Shown: positions 35,250 to 45,094, numbered from the stretch's first letter. The stretch is 64,000 bases of DNA from UBA1926 sp036732005 (GCA_036732005.1 DAINDF010000001.1:434001-498000), one strand, 5' to 3'. The notes: a model not told the origin generated them from the letters alone. Made by a program: numbers and translations.

Positions 35250-36875
35250 ATGACCACGACGCAGAACACGCCGCTTGTGCTGATCATCCGCGACGGGTGG
35301 GGCCGGAACCCCAATCCCGAGCACGACGCCTTCAACGCGGTGAAGATCGCCGAGACGCCGACCGCGGACATGCTCGAGCGGGACTGGCCAACAACGCTGG
35401 TCGCGACGAGCGGTGAGGATGTCGGGCTGACCGATGGCACGATGGGCAACAGCGAGGTCGGGCACCAGAACATCGGCGCGGGGCGCGTGGTCTATCAAGA
35501 CGCGGTGCGGATCTCGATCGCCTGCCGGGAAGGCCGGCTGGGGGAGATCGCGTCGCTGGTCGGGCCGATCGAGCGGGCTCGGGACGCGGGCCGGGCCGTG
35601 CACCTGATGGGGCTGAACTCGGACGCGGGCGTGCACGCGTTGCTGGAGCACCTCTACGCGCTCGTTCGGCTGTGCAAGCAGTTAGGGCAGACCCGGGTGT
35701 TCATCCACCTGTTCGGGGACGGGCGTGACACGGGCCCGTTCACCGGGAAGGCGTACGCCGAGCAGGTGGAGGCGTGCTGCCGCGAGATCGGCGTGGGGCG
35801 TGTGGCGAGCGTGGTCGGGCGTTACTGGGCGATGGACCGGGACAACCGGTGGGAGCGGGTCAAGCGGGCGTACGACCTTCTGACTGGGCGGGGCGGGAGC
35901 CTTCCGAACTTCGCCGATGCCCCGTCGGCGATCCAGGCGTACTACGACCAACCCGAGGGGGGCGCGACGCTGAACGGCGATGAGTTCATCTCCCCGCGCA
36001 CGGTGGGCGACGCGGCGGCCTCGCGGGTCGCGAACGGCGACACGGTCATCTTCTTCAATTACCGCGGGGACAGGCCGCGCGAACTGTGCGCGGCGTTCCT
36101 GCTCGACGCGTTCCACGGCGCGGAGGAACTCAAGCCCAGCCCGGATTCGGGCGAGCGGGGGTTCGACCGCGGGCCGAAGCTCGACCTCGACTTCGTCCTT
36201 CTGACGCCGTATTCGGAGCGTCTCGCGGGCCTCGCGAAGGTGGCGTTCCCGAAGCCGCCGAAGATGGTGAACATCGGTGGGCAGTACACCAGCGGGCTGG
36301 GGCTGAGGCAGTTCCGCTGCGCCGAGACGGAGAAATACCCGCATGTGACTTTCTTCTTCAACGACTACCGGGACGAGCCGTTCCCGGGCGAAACGCGGGA
36401 GATCATCCAGAGCCCGAAGGTGGCGACCTACGACCTGCAGCCGGAGATGTCGGCCCGCGGCGTGTGCGACGCGGTGCTGCGGAGGCTGGAAGCCCCGGAC
36501 TGCGAGGAGTTGATCGTCGTGAACTTCGCCAACGGGGATATGGTGGGGCACACGGGGAGCCTTGCCGCGGCGGTGAGGGCGTGCGAGACGGTGGACGGGT
36601 GCGTCGGGGAGATCATCGAGAAGACGCTGGCACGCGGGGGATCGCTGATCGTGACCGCGGACCACGGCAACGCCGAGCAGATGTGGAGCCCGGAGAACAA
36701 CTCCCCCCACACGGCGCACACGACCTACACGGTGCCGCTCCATGTCGTGGGGGCGGGCTTCAAGGGGCGGGGGCTCCGCGACGGCGGGCGGCTTGCCGAC
36801 ATCATGCCGACCGCGCTGGCGATGATGGGGCTCGACAAGCCCGCCGAGATGGCGGGGGAGAGTCTGCTGGCCTGA
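35250..36875 (+). CDS. gpmI: 2,3-bisphosphoglycerate-independent phosphoglycerate mutase
   Basis: This is a 541-aa bimetal alkaline-phosphatase-superfamily enzyme that interconverts 3- and 2-phosphoglycerate in glycolysis. Metal/catalytic motifs visible: LIIRDGWGRN near the N-terminus (Asp), GTMGNSEVGHQNIGAGR with the phosphorylated Ser (about residue 68), FGDGRDTGPFTGK (about 155), GRYWAMDRDNRWER (about 190), and the C-terminal NGDMVGHTG (about 430) and ADHGNAEQM (about 470). Slightly longer than typical (about 510 aa). It starts at ATG 35250, 58 nt after the glycosyltransferase gene. Confidence 0.95.
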   Translation: MTTTQNTPLVLIIRDGWGRNPNPEHDAFNAVKIAETPTADMLERDWPTTLVATSGEDVGLTDGTMGNSEVGHQNIGAGRVVYQDAVRISIACREGRLGEIASLVGPIERARDAGRAVHLMGLNSDAGVHALLEHLYALVRLCKQLGQTRVFIHLFGDGRDTGPFTGKAYAEQVEACCREIGVGRVASVVGRYWAMDRDNRWERVKRAYDLLTGRGGSLPNFADAPSAIQAYYDQPEGGATLNGDEFISPRTVGDAAASRVANGDTVIFFNYRGDRPRELCAAFLLDAFHGAEELKPSPDSGERGFDRGPKLDLDFVLLTPYSERLAGLAKVAFPKPPKMVNIGGQYTSGLGLRQFRCAETEKYPHVTFFFNDYRDEPFPGETREIIQSPKVATYDLQPEMSARGVCDAVLRRLEAPDCEELIVVNFANGDMVGHTGSLAAAVRACETVDGCVGEIIEKTLARGGSLIVTADHGNAEQMWSPENNSPHTAHTTYTVPLHVVGAGFKGRGLRDGGRLADIMPTALAMMGLDKPAEMAGESLLA

Positions 36876-36893
36876 GCGGCCCCGAGAGCCCGG

Positions 36894-37124
36894 TCAAAGC
36901 GGGCGGTGGGCGTGCGGCGGGGGCTCGTCGGGCGCCGGGTCGGGCCGGGTGGCCAGGTCGGAGAGCCGGCGCTCGAGGTGTTCGAGTCGCTTGGCGAGTT
37001 CAAAGACCTGGGCGGAGAGTTCACCCACCACGCGTTCGATCTGCTCGGTGCGGAGTTCGGTGAGGCCGACCTCTTCTTCAACGGCCTTGAGGCGGTCAGG
37101 CGGTGGCGTGTTCGTGCCGGGCAT
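36894..37124 (-). CDS. slyX: SlyX family coiled-coil protein
   Basis: This is a 76-aa protein, mostly coiled coil (LTELRTEQIERVVGELSAQVFELAKRLEHLERRLSDL) ending in the SlyX-type tail DEPPPH. The start at 37124 is preferred because AAAGGAG lies 7 nt upstream; the longer frame starts within that Shine-Dalgarno sequence. It converges with gpmI (18 nt apart) and diverges from the PagL-like gene with little space. SlyX has no defined biochemical role. Confidence 0.75.
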   Translation of the reverse strand: MPGTNTPPPDRLKAVEEEVGLTELRTEQIERVVGELSAQVFELAKRLEHLERRLSDLATRPDPAPDEPPPHAHRPL

Positions 37125-37158
37125 GCCTTCTCCTTTCAAGGGTGGGTATGCTGTGCCG

Positions 37159-37794
37159 ATGCCGAAGCCGCGTTGCTCCCTCGTCGTTGCCGTTGCCGCC
37201 TCGTCCTTCGCGTTCTCGCAGGACGGCGGCGTCCCTGCCGATCATTCTAGCGTGGACGCCTCGCCCTCGGGCCTGGGTGTGGACGCGGACCTGACGCTCT
37301 CACCCGGGCAGTTCGGGGCTTCGGGGAGCCGGCACTTCGCGGTGTACGGCGGCGCGGGTTTTGCGCTCGAAGAGGACGACGAGTCGACCGACGGGAATCT
37401 CGCGTTCGCGGTGCAGTACTTCCTGATCGATGATGTCGAGTTGATCGGCGAGGTCGGGGGGTGGTACTTCGCGCAGGACGGGGACGACCAGGCCGGGGTG
37501 AACCCGAGTTTCACGATCCGGTGGCACTACCTGAACCGCGACCGCTGGTCGCTGTACCTTGACGCGGGGATCGGGCTGCTGTTCGCGACGGGCGAGGTGC
37601 CCGATGGGGGGAGTTCGTTCAACTTCATGCCACGGGCCGGGGGCGGGGCGACCTATCGCCTCACCGACAGCGGCGTGCGGCTCGTCGCCGGCGCGAGGTG
37701 GCACCATGTCTCCAACGCCCGGATCAACGGGGACGAGGACAACCCCGACCGGGACGGCGTCGCGGTCTACGCGGGGCTGATGTTCCCGTTCTGA
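37159..37794 (+). CDS. Acyloxyacyl hydrolase/PagL-like outer membrane beta-barrel protein
   Basis: This is a 211-aa protein with an N-terminal signal (MPKPRCSLVVAVAASSFAFS) and alternating amphipathic strands of an 8-stranded barrel. Near the C-terminus is ARWHHVSNARINGDEDNPDRDG, the His-Ser motif of lipid A 3-O-deacylases (PagL: H-x-S-N-A followed by an N-P segment). The protein ends in F (MFPF), as expected for a BAM substrate. It would remove the 3-O-acyl chain of lipid A in the outer membrane. GTG 37153 is a possible earlier start. Confidence 0.78.
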   Translation: MPKPRCSLVVAVAASSFAFSQDGGVPADHSSVDASPSGLGVDADLTLSPGQFGASGSRHFAVYGGAGFALEEDDESTDGNLAFAVQYFLIDDVELIGEVGGWYFAQDGDDQAGVNPSFTIRWHYLNRDRWSLYLDAGIGLLFATGEVPDGGSSFNFMPRAGGGATYRLTDSGVRLVAGARWHHVSNARINGDEDNPDRDGVAVYAGLMFPF

Positions 37795-37810
37795 ATCGCG
37801 GGCGGGTCGC

Positions 37811-38767
37811 TCAGACCGCGTCGGCGAGGCGGACGGGCGAACCGAGGACCGTGGTCTCGACGCGGTCACGCCCGGCCCGCTTGGCCTTGTAGAGATTCTG
37901 GTCCGCCTTCTCGAGCCAGGAGGTCGCGGCGGCGTCGCACGCCACGCCCTCGCCGACGCCCACGACGCCGAACGACGCGGTGACCTGGCGGTTGGGGTGG
38001 CGCGGCCAGGTCCGCTCCTTGACCGCGGCGCGGACGCGCTCGCAGAGGTTGGCGGCCTGATCCGGCGCGGTGTCGGGCATGATCAGAGCAAATTCCTCGC
38101 CGCCGTACCGGCACGCAACATCGGACGCGCGGCAGGTCTCGTTGATAATCGCCGCGAGCCCCTGGATCACGGAGTCTCCGGCGGGGTGCCCGTAGGTGTC
38201 GTTGATCGACTTGAAATGGTCGAGATCGATCAGGGCGATGGAGAGGGCGCGGCGATGCCTCGCCACCGCGGCGGTCTCCTCGGCCCAGCGTCGGTCGAAG
38301 TAGGCCCGGTTCCAGAGCCCGCTGAGCCCGTCGATCTGGGCGCGGTGGGCGAGCATGTTCACGAGGTTGTGGATCCGCAGCGCGGACCGGACACGGACCC
38401 GGAGCTCGGTGATGTCGAACGGCTTGGTGACATAATCGATCGCGCCGAGATCGAACGCGGTGACCTTGTCCTGGGCCGCGGTCAGGCCCGAGAGGACCAC
38501 CACGGGGACATCGACCGTGCCCGGGTTTTCCTTCAGCCCCCGGAGCACCTCGAACCCGTCGACATCGGGCATGTCCAGGTCAAGCAGGATGACCGCCGGG
38601 ATGAGGTCCTTGGCGAGCCTGAGCCCCTCCTGCCCCGACTCGGCGCAGATGAGCGTGATGGGCTCGGTCCGAAGGCGGGCCATGAGCAAGCGATGGACAT
38701 CGATGCTGTCGTCCACGAGCAGCACGATGGGATCGTCGGGGGTCTTCTCGCCGGCCGCGTGCTTCAT
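37811..38767 (-). CDS. Response regulator with GGDEF domain (diguanylate cyclase)
   Basis: This is a 318-aa protein: REC domain (VLLVDDSIDVHRLL, phosphoacceptor Asp in ILLDLDMPDVDGF at about residue 66, Lys in YVTKPFD), a short helical linker and a GGDEF domain with DLDHFKSINDTYGHPAGD and the active-site signature RYGGEEFALIM (about 240). It would make c-di-GMP when phosphorylated. An RxxD inhibitory site cannot be confirmed. The ATG at 38767 has GGAG upstream. The Hpt gene 43 nt upstream in the same orientation suggests it receives phosphate from that Hpt protein. Confidence 0.9.
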   Translation of the reverse strand: MKHAAGEKTPDDPIVLLVDDSIDVHRLLMARLRTEPITLICAESGQEGLRLAKDLIPAVILLDLDMPDVDGFEVLRGLKENPGTVDVPVVVLSGLTAAQDKVTAFDLGAIDYVTKPFDITELRVRVRSALRIHNLVNMLAHRAQIDGLSGLWNRAYFDRRWAEETAAVARHRRALSIALIDLDHFKSINDTYGHPAGDSVIQGLAAIINETCRASDVACRYGGEEFALIMPDTAPDQAANLCERVRAAVKERTWPRHPNRQVTASFGVVGVGEGVACDAAATSWLEKADQNLYKAKRAGRDRVETTVLGSPVRLADAV

Positions 38768-38810
38768 GGCGTCTACTCTCCGAGCCTGACCAGATTCCCT
38801 GGGGCGAGCC

Positions 38811-39152
38811 TCACCCGAGATCACTCGCCTCGACCTTCGCCGCACGGCGGCACAACGACAGCAGTTCATCGAGCGCGTCCGCGATCGCCCGCTCGGGCGA
38901 TCCCCCGTCCACGCACCGTTCAACGACCCCGGCGGCCCGCCCGATCTGGTCGAAGCCGTACCCCCCGGCGGCGCCCTTGAGCTGGTGGGCGAGGGTCCGC
39001 AGGCGAGCGAGATCGTGGGCCCGCATCGCGTCGTTCAGGCTTGAGATCCGTTCGGGCATTTCGTCCACAAACCAGTCGACGAGCTCACCCATCTCGGGAT
39101 CGCCCGAGAGGGTGCTGAGGAGGCGCGGGAGCGGCGATGGCGGGTGCGTCAT
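38811..39152 (-). CDS. Histidine phosphotransfer (Hpt) domain protein
   Basis: This is a 113-aa single-domain Hpt protein. The phosphorylated His lies in LAHQLKGAAGGYGF (about residue 58), preceded by a helix ending IVDWFVDEMPERISSLNDAM and followed by a second long helix. It passes phosphate between a hybrid histidine kinase (not in the window) and a response regulator, most likely the adjacent GGDEF protein. The start at 39152 is the first ATG in frame. Confidence 0.88.
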   Translation of the reverse strand: MTHPPSPLPRLLSTLSGDPEMGELVDWFVDEMPERISSLNDAMRAHDLARLRTLAHQLKGAAGGYGFDQIGRAAGVVERCVDGGSPERAIADALDELLSLCRRAAKVEASDLG

Positions 39153-39328
39153 CCGCCGGAAGATCGGCGAACACGCCCGAGCGATTTACCCAATCAAGTG
39201 GGATTCCCCGGAGCGGGGCTTGATGTCGGGACTTCGACCGAGTCCGAGAATGCGAGCCCCGGCAAGGGGTCGACAGGCGGGCCCTCTCGAGGAGTGGGCA
39301 CGCCACCAGTGAGTGTTCGCAGCGTTAC

Positions 39329-41929
39329 CTACGGGGAGGGGAGCCCGAGCGCCGCGAGCCGCTCGATCGTGCCGGCAGGGGCCCCGTTCCGGGCTGCCTC
39401 GTCGAGGAGTGTGCGCTTGAGCTCCTCCGCCTCCGTCGGTCGGCCGGCCGCGGCGAGCGCCCGGAACCTGGTCATCCCCGCAGCGAAGTAGGACGGCGAT
39501 TTGGGTCCGAGAATCTGCATCGCGGCGTCGGCCTGTTCGACGCTCTCCGCGTATCGGCCGAGGGCGAGCAGGGCGTCCGCGATCGCCCGGTGGGTGTAGG
39601 CCACCTGGGTGTGCCTCGTCCCCCACTGGCTCTGGCGCCTCGCGAGCGCGTCCTCCAAGATTTCGAGCGCCTCGGCCGGGCGGTCGTCGGCGAGGAGGGC
39701 CTTGCCGACTTCCTGCATCGCGGAGGTGTGGGGGATGGAGCCCTCGCCGTGCTCGCGGGCCGAGTCGGCGGCGAACCGAGTCGCGACCTCGACCGCCTCC
39801 CCGGGCCGTCCGGCTGAGATGAACAGGCCGACTGCAAGCCGGCGCATGCCGGTCAACTCGGGATGGCCCTCGCTGTAGATGCTCTCCGCGCGGGCGAGGG
39901 CGTCTCGCAGCAGCGCCTGCCCGGCGTCGGGGTCGCCGGACTCGATCATGTTCTGCGCGAGCCTGAACTCCAGCTTCACCGTCTCGGAGTGCATCGGGCC
40001 GAGCTGCTCGCGGGAGATCGCCGTGGCCTCCTGGAACACGCGCGCGGCGGCCTCGTGCTCCCCCCCGCCGGAGAGCGCGAGCGCGGCGTAGCGCAGGATC
40101 TGGGTCCGCAGGCCCGGGTCCACGGCGCCCGGGGCGCGGCTCAACCGCTCGATCTCGGCAACCTCGTCGTCGCGCGCCGACCGATCCTCGATGTACTCAG
40201 ACGCACGGAGCCTCGCGTGCAGCGTCAGGGGGTGATCCGGGCCCAGCGCATCGCGCGCGTCCCGGGCGAGGGCGACGAACATCTCCCCGGCCTCCTTGTG
40301 CCGCCCCGGGAGCAGCAGCGTCGCGTTGGCCCGTTCGAGCCTCCAGGAGAGCAGCCGTTCGGGATCCGCGGCCTCCCCGCCCAACGCGATCGCGTCCGAG
40401 AGCATCCGCTCGGCCTCGGCGGACCGACCCACCCGCTCGAACGCGACCCCGAGCCTTCCCTTGACATCCGCCAGCAGGACCGGGTCCGACGCGAACCGGG
40501 CCTGTGCGCCCGCGGCGGCGGTCTCCAGCAACTCCGCCACGGTGACATCGCGACCGGGCCGTGCGTCCGGGTCGGCGGCGGCGAGCATGTCGTCGAGCAG
40601 GAACGCGGTCACAAAGCGGGCCTGGGCCGCGTGGCGGTCGGAGTCGGCCCGCGCCGACTCGGCGATCCGGCGCTGGGCGACGGCCTCGGATCTCTCTCGC
40701 ACCGCGACGGCGAAGCCCCCGGCGAGCGAACCGACCGCGAGCAGCGAAAGCCCGACCGCGAGGCGGTGCCTCCGCACGAACTTGCCGGCGAGATAGAGCC
40801 CGGTCTGCGGCATCGCCCGGACCGCGTGCCCGGCGAGGTATCGCTCCAGGTCGTCCGCGAGCGCGGCGGCGGATTCGTACCGGTCCTCCGGGTTCCATTC
40901 CACACAGCGGAGCACGACGCGGTCGAGCTCGCCCCGGAGCTCGCGGGGCCCACGCACCGGGCCCGACGCGCGCGGGGGGACGAGCCTGCTCGGCGGCGTC
41001 GCGCTGACGGGCGTCGAGGCCGATTCGGCGCCGGTCATCGGGTCACGCGGCGGCCGGCCGGTGAGCAGTTCGCAGAGCATCACGCCGATCGCGTAGACAT
41101 CCGAGCGGGTGTCGATAGGAAACCCCGAGCCGGCCTGCTCGGGGCTCATGTACCGGGGCGTGCCCAGCCCACGGGCGTGCCGACCCCGTGCGTCGTCCTC
41201 GGCGAGTGCGGCGGCGATGCCGAAGTCGATCACGCGGAGCCGGACGCCCGACTCATCCTCGGAGACGAGCACATTTGAGGGCTTGAGGTCCCGATGGATC
41301 ACGGCCCGCTGATGGGCGTGCTGCACCGCGCGGCAGAGCCTCGCGACCAGCCCGACCCGCTCGGCCACGCGCAGCCCCCGCTCCTCGGCGAACGCGGTCA
41401 GGGGCACGCCCCGGACCAGTTCCATGGCGACGAACAGCCGACCGTCCGCGGTCGCGCCGGCGTCGTGGATCTTCACGATGTCCGGATGGTCCATGCGGGC
41501 GAGGAAACGCCGCTCATCGGCGAACCGCGTGACCGCCTCGGCCGAGTCGATCGAGGGCTTGAGCAGCTTGATCGCGACCTCGCGTTCCACGGGCGCGTGC
41601 TGCAGGGCCCGGTAGACGGTGCCGTGCCCGCCCTCGCCGAGAATCTCAACGGGCTCGTAGGGCCCGATGGCCCGCGGCAGGGCGGGGGGGGCCTCGACGG
41701 GGTCGGGGGCCCGGGAAGGATGCTCGACGAGGAAGTCCGTCGCGTGCTCGTGCGAGGCGATCAGGCGGCGGACCGCCTCGCGGAGCCCCGCGTCCCCCCG
41801 GCAGGCGGACTCGATATGGACCGCCCGCTCGGCCCGATCGAGGTCGAGCGCGTCGAAGAAGATCTCCTTGGCCCGCCCCCAATCAACGGGGATCGCGGTC
41901 GTGGCTTCGCTGTCTCCGCGGTGCGTCAC
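39329..41929 (-). CDS. Ser/Thr protein kinase with C-terminal TPR repeats
   Basis: This is an 866-aa protein. Residues 1-90 are an N-terminal helical domain (KEIFFDALDLDRAERAVHIESACR) often seen in planctomycete kinases. The kinase domain follows: glycine loop LGEGGHGTVYRA (about 97), catalytic Lys in VAIKLLKP (121), HRDLKPSN (about 215), DFG in VIDFGIA (about 233) and the APE-like MSPEQ. One membrane segment (LAVGLSLLAVGSLAGGFAVAV, about 388-408) separates it from about 440 residues of helical TPR-like repeats outside. The start overlaps the ECF sigma stop (ATGA), so kinase and sigma factor are co-translated. Confidence 0.92.
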   Translation of the reverse strand: MTHRGDSEATTAIPVDWGRAKEIFFDALDLDRAERAVHIESACRGDAGLREAVRRLIASHEHATDFLVEHPSRAPDPVEAPPALPRAIGPYEPVEILGEGGHGTVYRALQHAPVEREVAIKLLKPSIDSAEAVTRFADERRFLARMDHPDIVKIHDAGATADGRLFVAMELVRGVPLTAFAEERGLRVAERVGLVARLCRAVQHAHQRAVIHRDLKPSNVLVSEDESGVRLRVIDFGIAAALAEDDARGRHARGLGTPRYMSPEQAGSGFPIDTRSDVYAIGVMLCELLTGRPPRDPMTGAESASTPVSATPPSRLVPPRASGPVRGPRELRGELDRVVLRCVEWNPEDRYESAAALADDLERYLAGHAVRAMPQTGLYLAGKFVRRHRLAVGLSLLAVGSLAGGFAVAVRERSEAVAQRRIAESARADSDRHAAQARFVTAFLLDDMLAAADPDARPGRDVTVAELLETAAAGAQARFASDPVLLADVKGRLGVAFERVGRSAEAERMLSDAIALGGEAADPERLLSWRLERANATLLLPGRHKEAGEMFVALARDARDALGPDHPLTLHARLRASEYIEDRSARDDEVAEIERLSRAPGAVDPGLRTQILRYAALALSGGGEHEAAARVFQEATAISREQLGPMHSETVKLEFRLAQNMIESGDPDAGQALLRDALARAESIYSEGHPELTGMRRLAVGLFISAGRPGEAVEVATRFAADSAREHGEGSIPHTSAMQEVGKALLADDRPAEALEILEDALARRQSQWGTRHTQVAYTHRAIADALLALGRYAESVEQADAAMQILGPKSPSYFAAGMTRFRALAAAGRPTEAEELKRTLLDEAARNGAPAGTIERLAALGLPSP

Positions 41930-42537
41930 GGCAACCCGCCCCCCCCAAGATCATCCCGGAGCCAGGCCCGGGCGAACTCCCAGTCTCGCTTGATGGTCCG
42001 GTCCGACACGCCCAGCATCTCCGCGATCGCCTCGATCCCCTGCCCGGCGTAGAACCGCAGCCGCACCACGCGCGCGGCCCGCTCGTCTACCTGCTCCAGG
42101 CGCGAGATCGCCTCGTCGAGGGACAGCAAATCGTCGGGTTCCAGCGATTCGGCGGCGTCCAGAGCGTCGAGCGTGACACGGACCCCCCGCTCACGCCTCG
42201 GCCCGCCCCGCTTGGCCGTCGCCTTGCCCCGCGCGTGGTCGATCAGCACCCGGCGCATCGCCGTCGCCGCCGCACCGAAGAACGCCGCCCGGTCCGAGAA
42301 CGAGGGGGTCGTCTCCTCGCCCGCGACGCGGAACAGCCGCAGGTAGGTCTCGTTGACGAGCCCGGTCGCGCCGAGGGTGTGGTCGGCCCGCTCGGACCGC
42401 AGGCGCGAACGGGCCATCGCGTGCAACTCGGCGTAGACGATCTCGACCAGCCGGTCCCGGGCCTCTCGCGATCCGGAGGCGGAGGACCCGAGCAGCCGCG
42501 TGATCTCCCCGTCGGGCTGTCTGGCGTCGGCCGGCAT
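41926..42537 (-). CDS. ECF sigma factor of the planctomycete kinase-associated type
   Basis: This is a 203-aa sigma-70 family protein. Region 2 (LVEIVYAELHAMARSRL, then TLGATGLVNETYLRL with the DNA-melting segment, and AAATAMRRVLIDHARGKATAKR) and region 4 (ARVVRLRFYAGQGIEAIAEMLGVSDRTIKRDWEFARAWL) are complete. No anti-sigma gene follows; instead the Ser/Thr kinase overlaps by 4 nt, an arrangement known for planctomycete ECF groups, where phosphorylation is thought to control the sigma factor. The start at 42537 is chosen because it precedes the domain directly; the longer frame is arginine-rich shadow. Confidence 0.88.
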   Translation of the reverse strand: MPADARQPDGEITRLLGSSASGSREARDRLVEIVYAELHAMARSRLRSERADHTLGATGLVNETYLRLFRVAGEETTPSFSDRAAFFGAAATAMRRVLIDHARGKATAKRGGPRRERGVRVTLDALDAAESLEPDDLLSLDEAISRLEQVDERAARVVRLRFYAGQGIEAIAEMLGVSDRTIKRDWEFARAWLRDDLGGGGLP

Positions 42538-42742
42538 CGATCGTGACCCCCTCAGAATTTTTTCCCGAGCCGTGTCCCCTCGCCCCGCCGGCCCTCGCCA
42601 TGTTCTCCGGCAACCCGCACGACGCGGGCCCGGGCGGCACGGTCGCCCGGCGAGCCGGGCGGGTCTCCGTCGGGAAGAGCATACCCGGAGCCCGCACCGG
42701 AACGAGCACCAAAACACCGAGTGATTCGAAGGGAAGTCTGCC

Positions 42743-45094
42743 ATGATCTTGCGGAACACAACTGTCTTCGCGCTCCTCGCCGCCGCCGGGTCGGCCGCGT
42801 CCGCCGGGAACTTCGCCTGGGTCGGGGGCTCCGGCCTCTGGAGCGACGCCTCGAAGTGGACGGGGCCGGCGGGGCTGTACCCCAGCGTGATCGCCGACTC
42901 GGCGAGCATTGCCGGCAATCTGTATTCGGTCACGCTTGACCAGAACATCTCGATCGGCTCGCTGAATGTCATCAGCGGGGGCACGGTTTACACCAGCGGT
43001 CACAGCCTGTTCGTCAACGGCGATGTGCTCGTCGCGAACATCGGCAGCAGCCTGAGCGTGAGCGATACGCCGGCGCTGCGGGATCTGGATCTCGACACCC
43101 TGTCGATCAATACGGGCGTCGTTGCGATGTACGGGGGGCTGATGCAGGCCGACGAGGCGATCTCGATCCAGGGCTCGGGCGGCATCCTGGGCACCGGCAC
43201 GATCGAGATGAACAGCACCACGGGCAACCTGGTCGTCGGCGACGGCGTGATCTGGGCGATGGACGGCTCGGGGCCCTCGGACCTGCTGCTCATCCGCCGG
43301 ACCGACTCGAGCACCTCGCGTCTCGACTGGACGAGCCAGGACAGCGCGATGAATGTCTGGGGGGCCAAGACCCTCGAGAACCAGCTCCCGTACACCGGCT
43401 CGCTCGGCGGCAAGATCCTGGTCTCCGGCAGCGACGGCACCGCGATCTACCGCAGCGCAAACGCCATCGTCGCGGGCGCAAGCTCCTCCATCAGGCTCAG
43501 CGGCCTCGCGGCCAACAGCACCGCCCGCCTCGAGGCGCCCGTGCTCGATTCCTACGGCGATGTGCGTGTCAGCAGCTACGGCGTGATCGATGCCCCGCTC
43601 ATCGCCCTGCGGGGCACGGCGACGCTGCAAGCCGACGGCTTCCTCTCCCTCCCTGCGGACGCGATGATCTTCGATTCCTTCGTCGTTTCCCCGGACGGAG
43701 AGGGGGGGACCATCCAGATGGGCCGAGCGGGCAGTTCACTCAGCGTGATCGGCGGCGCAACGGTGATCTCGCTGGGCGCGGGGGGCGAATTCGACCTCGA
43801 CGGCGCGGGGGACAAGGTCGTCAACATCGCCGCCGGCTCGTCGCTTATCCTCGATGTCGAGAAGGTCGACATCGGCAACTTCGAGCTCTTCAGCGGAACG
43901 CTCAACATCGACGGCCTGCTCCATGTCGAGGATTTCGGGCCCGGCGACTCCTGGGCGAGCAACGGCGAGATCAACCTCGACGGCGGGGAGATCACCGGGC
44001 GGAAGATCGTCAACGACGGGGTGATCGCCGGACGGGGCGAGGTCAACGCCATGGTGATCAATAACGGCGAGATCGCCGCGCAGGGCGGGGCCCTCTTCCT
44101 GAGCAGCGTCGATCTTGATGGCAACGAAATTCCCGAGTCGGGCGTCGTCCGGGCGCAGGACGGGGACATCGTGCTCACAAGCCCCGCTTCGGACACCGCC
44201 TACTACTTCAACAGCGCGGCGTTCGTCGGCGACGGGGTCGGCGTGGCGGAGGTCTTCGAGATGAACTTCCCGCTCAGCATCCAGCCGGGCGGGGGCGAAC
44301 TCCACCTCGACGCGGGGTTCCTCCGCGCCAAGCGGCTCAACCTCTCCGGCACCTTCACTTCGCAGGGGGCGTCCACCCTCCGTGCATCGGGCAACGGCCC
44401 GATCGACAGCATCAACTTCATGCCGGGCGGGAGCAATGCCGTGACCGGAACGCTGGAACTCGACGGGGATGCATGGGCCATGGAGGGCGCGTCATTCCAG
44501 GGCGCGGGTGTGCTCAGGGCGGTCTCAACCACCAAGCGCCTGTTTCTTGACAACGGGGCGGACCTCGGCTCGGTCGGGATCGACGCCGCGGGCGAGGTCT
44601 TCCTTGCCGATCTGGTCGGGGTGGCGTCGACGGCGTCCGCGGGCTCGCTCGTGCTCCGCCCCACGGCCCAGTTGAACATCAGCGTCGTGGGTGATCAACC
44701 CGCGGACAGCGATCGGCTCGTGGTTTCGGGGCCGGCCATCCTCGACGGCAGGCTCGCCCCGGCGTGGTACGGCCAGGGCGCCTGCCCCATCGGCGTGACC
44801 TACACGATCCTCACCGCCGGGTCCGTTGCGGGGTCGTTCGACACCATCGATCCCACGGCGCTCGGGGCCAACCGCCGGGCCATCGTGCAGATGCACCCGG
44901 ACCGGATCGATGTCCTGATCACCTGCCTGGGCGACCTCAACGGCGACGGGCTGCTCGATCTGAGCGATGTCACCGCGTTCGTCCAGGCCTTCACCGGCAA
45001 CGACCCGATCGCCGATGTCGCGGCCCCGTTCGGGCTGTTCGACCTGAACGATGTCACCGAGTTCGTCGCGATGTTCCAGGCCGGGTGCCAATAA
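42743..45094 (+). CDS. Large secreted beta-rich protein with GC-type dockerin terminus
   Basis: This is a 783-aa protein: signal peptide (ILRNTTVFALLAAAGSAASAGN) followed by a region rich in Gly, Ser, Asn and beta strands with autotransporter/pectate-lyase-like repetition (FAWVGGSGLWSDASKW, then repeated N/D-G-x-I/L motifs). The C-terminus has dockerin-type GDLNGDGLLDLSDVTAFVQAF and ends GLFDLNDVTEFVAMFQAGCQ. It is probably surface-displayed or part of a secreted matrix. No catalytic motif is recognisable. It diverges from the ECF/kinase pair across 205 nt and may be a target of that sigma factor (inference). Confidence 0.8.
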   Translation: MILRNTTVFALLAAAGSAASAGNFAWVGGSGLWSDASKWTGPAGLYPSVIADSASIAGNLYSVTLDQNISIGSLNVISGGTVYTSGHSLFVNGDVLVANIGSSLSVSDTPALRDLDLDTLSINTGVVAMYGGLMQADEAISIQGSGGILGTGTIEMNSTTGNLVVGDGVIWAMDGSGPSDLLLIRRTDSSTSRLDWTSQDSAMNVWGAKTLENQLPYTGSLGGKILVSGSDGTAIYRSANAIVAGASSSIRLSGLAANSTARLEAPVLDSYGDVRVSSYGVIDAPLIALRGTATLQADGFLSLPADAMIFDSFVVSPDGEGGTIQMGRAGSSLSVIGGATVISLGAGGEFDLDGAGDKVVNIAAGSSLILDVEKVDIGNFELFSGTLNIDGLLHVEDFGPGDSWASNGEINLDGGEITGRKIVNDGVIAGRGEVNAMVINNGEIAAQGGALFLSSVDLDGNEIPESGVVRAQDGDIVLTSPASDTAYYFNSAAFVGDGVGVAEVFEMNFPLSIQPGGGELHLDAGFLRAKRLNLSGTFTSQGASTLRASGNGPIDSINFMPGGSNAVTGTLELDGDAWAMEGASFQGAGVLRAVSTTKRLFLDNGADLGSVGIDAAGEVFLADLVGVASTASAGSLVLRPTAQLNISVVGDQPADSDRLVVSGPAILDGRLAPAWYGQGACPIGVTYTILTAGSVAGSFDTIDPTALGANRRAIVQMHPDRIDVLITCLGDLNGDGLLDLSDVTAFVQAFTGNDPIADVAAPFGLFDLNDVTEFVAMFQAGCQ

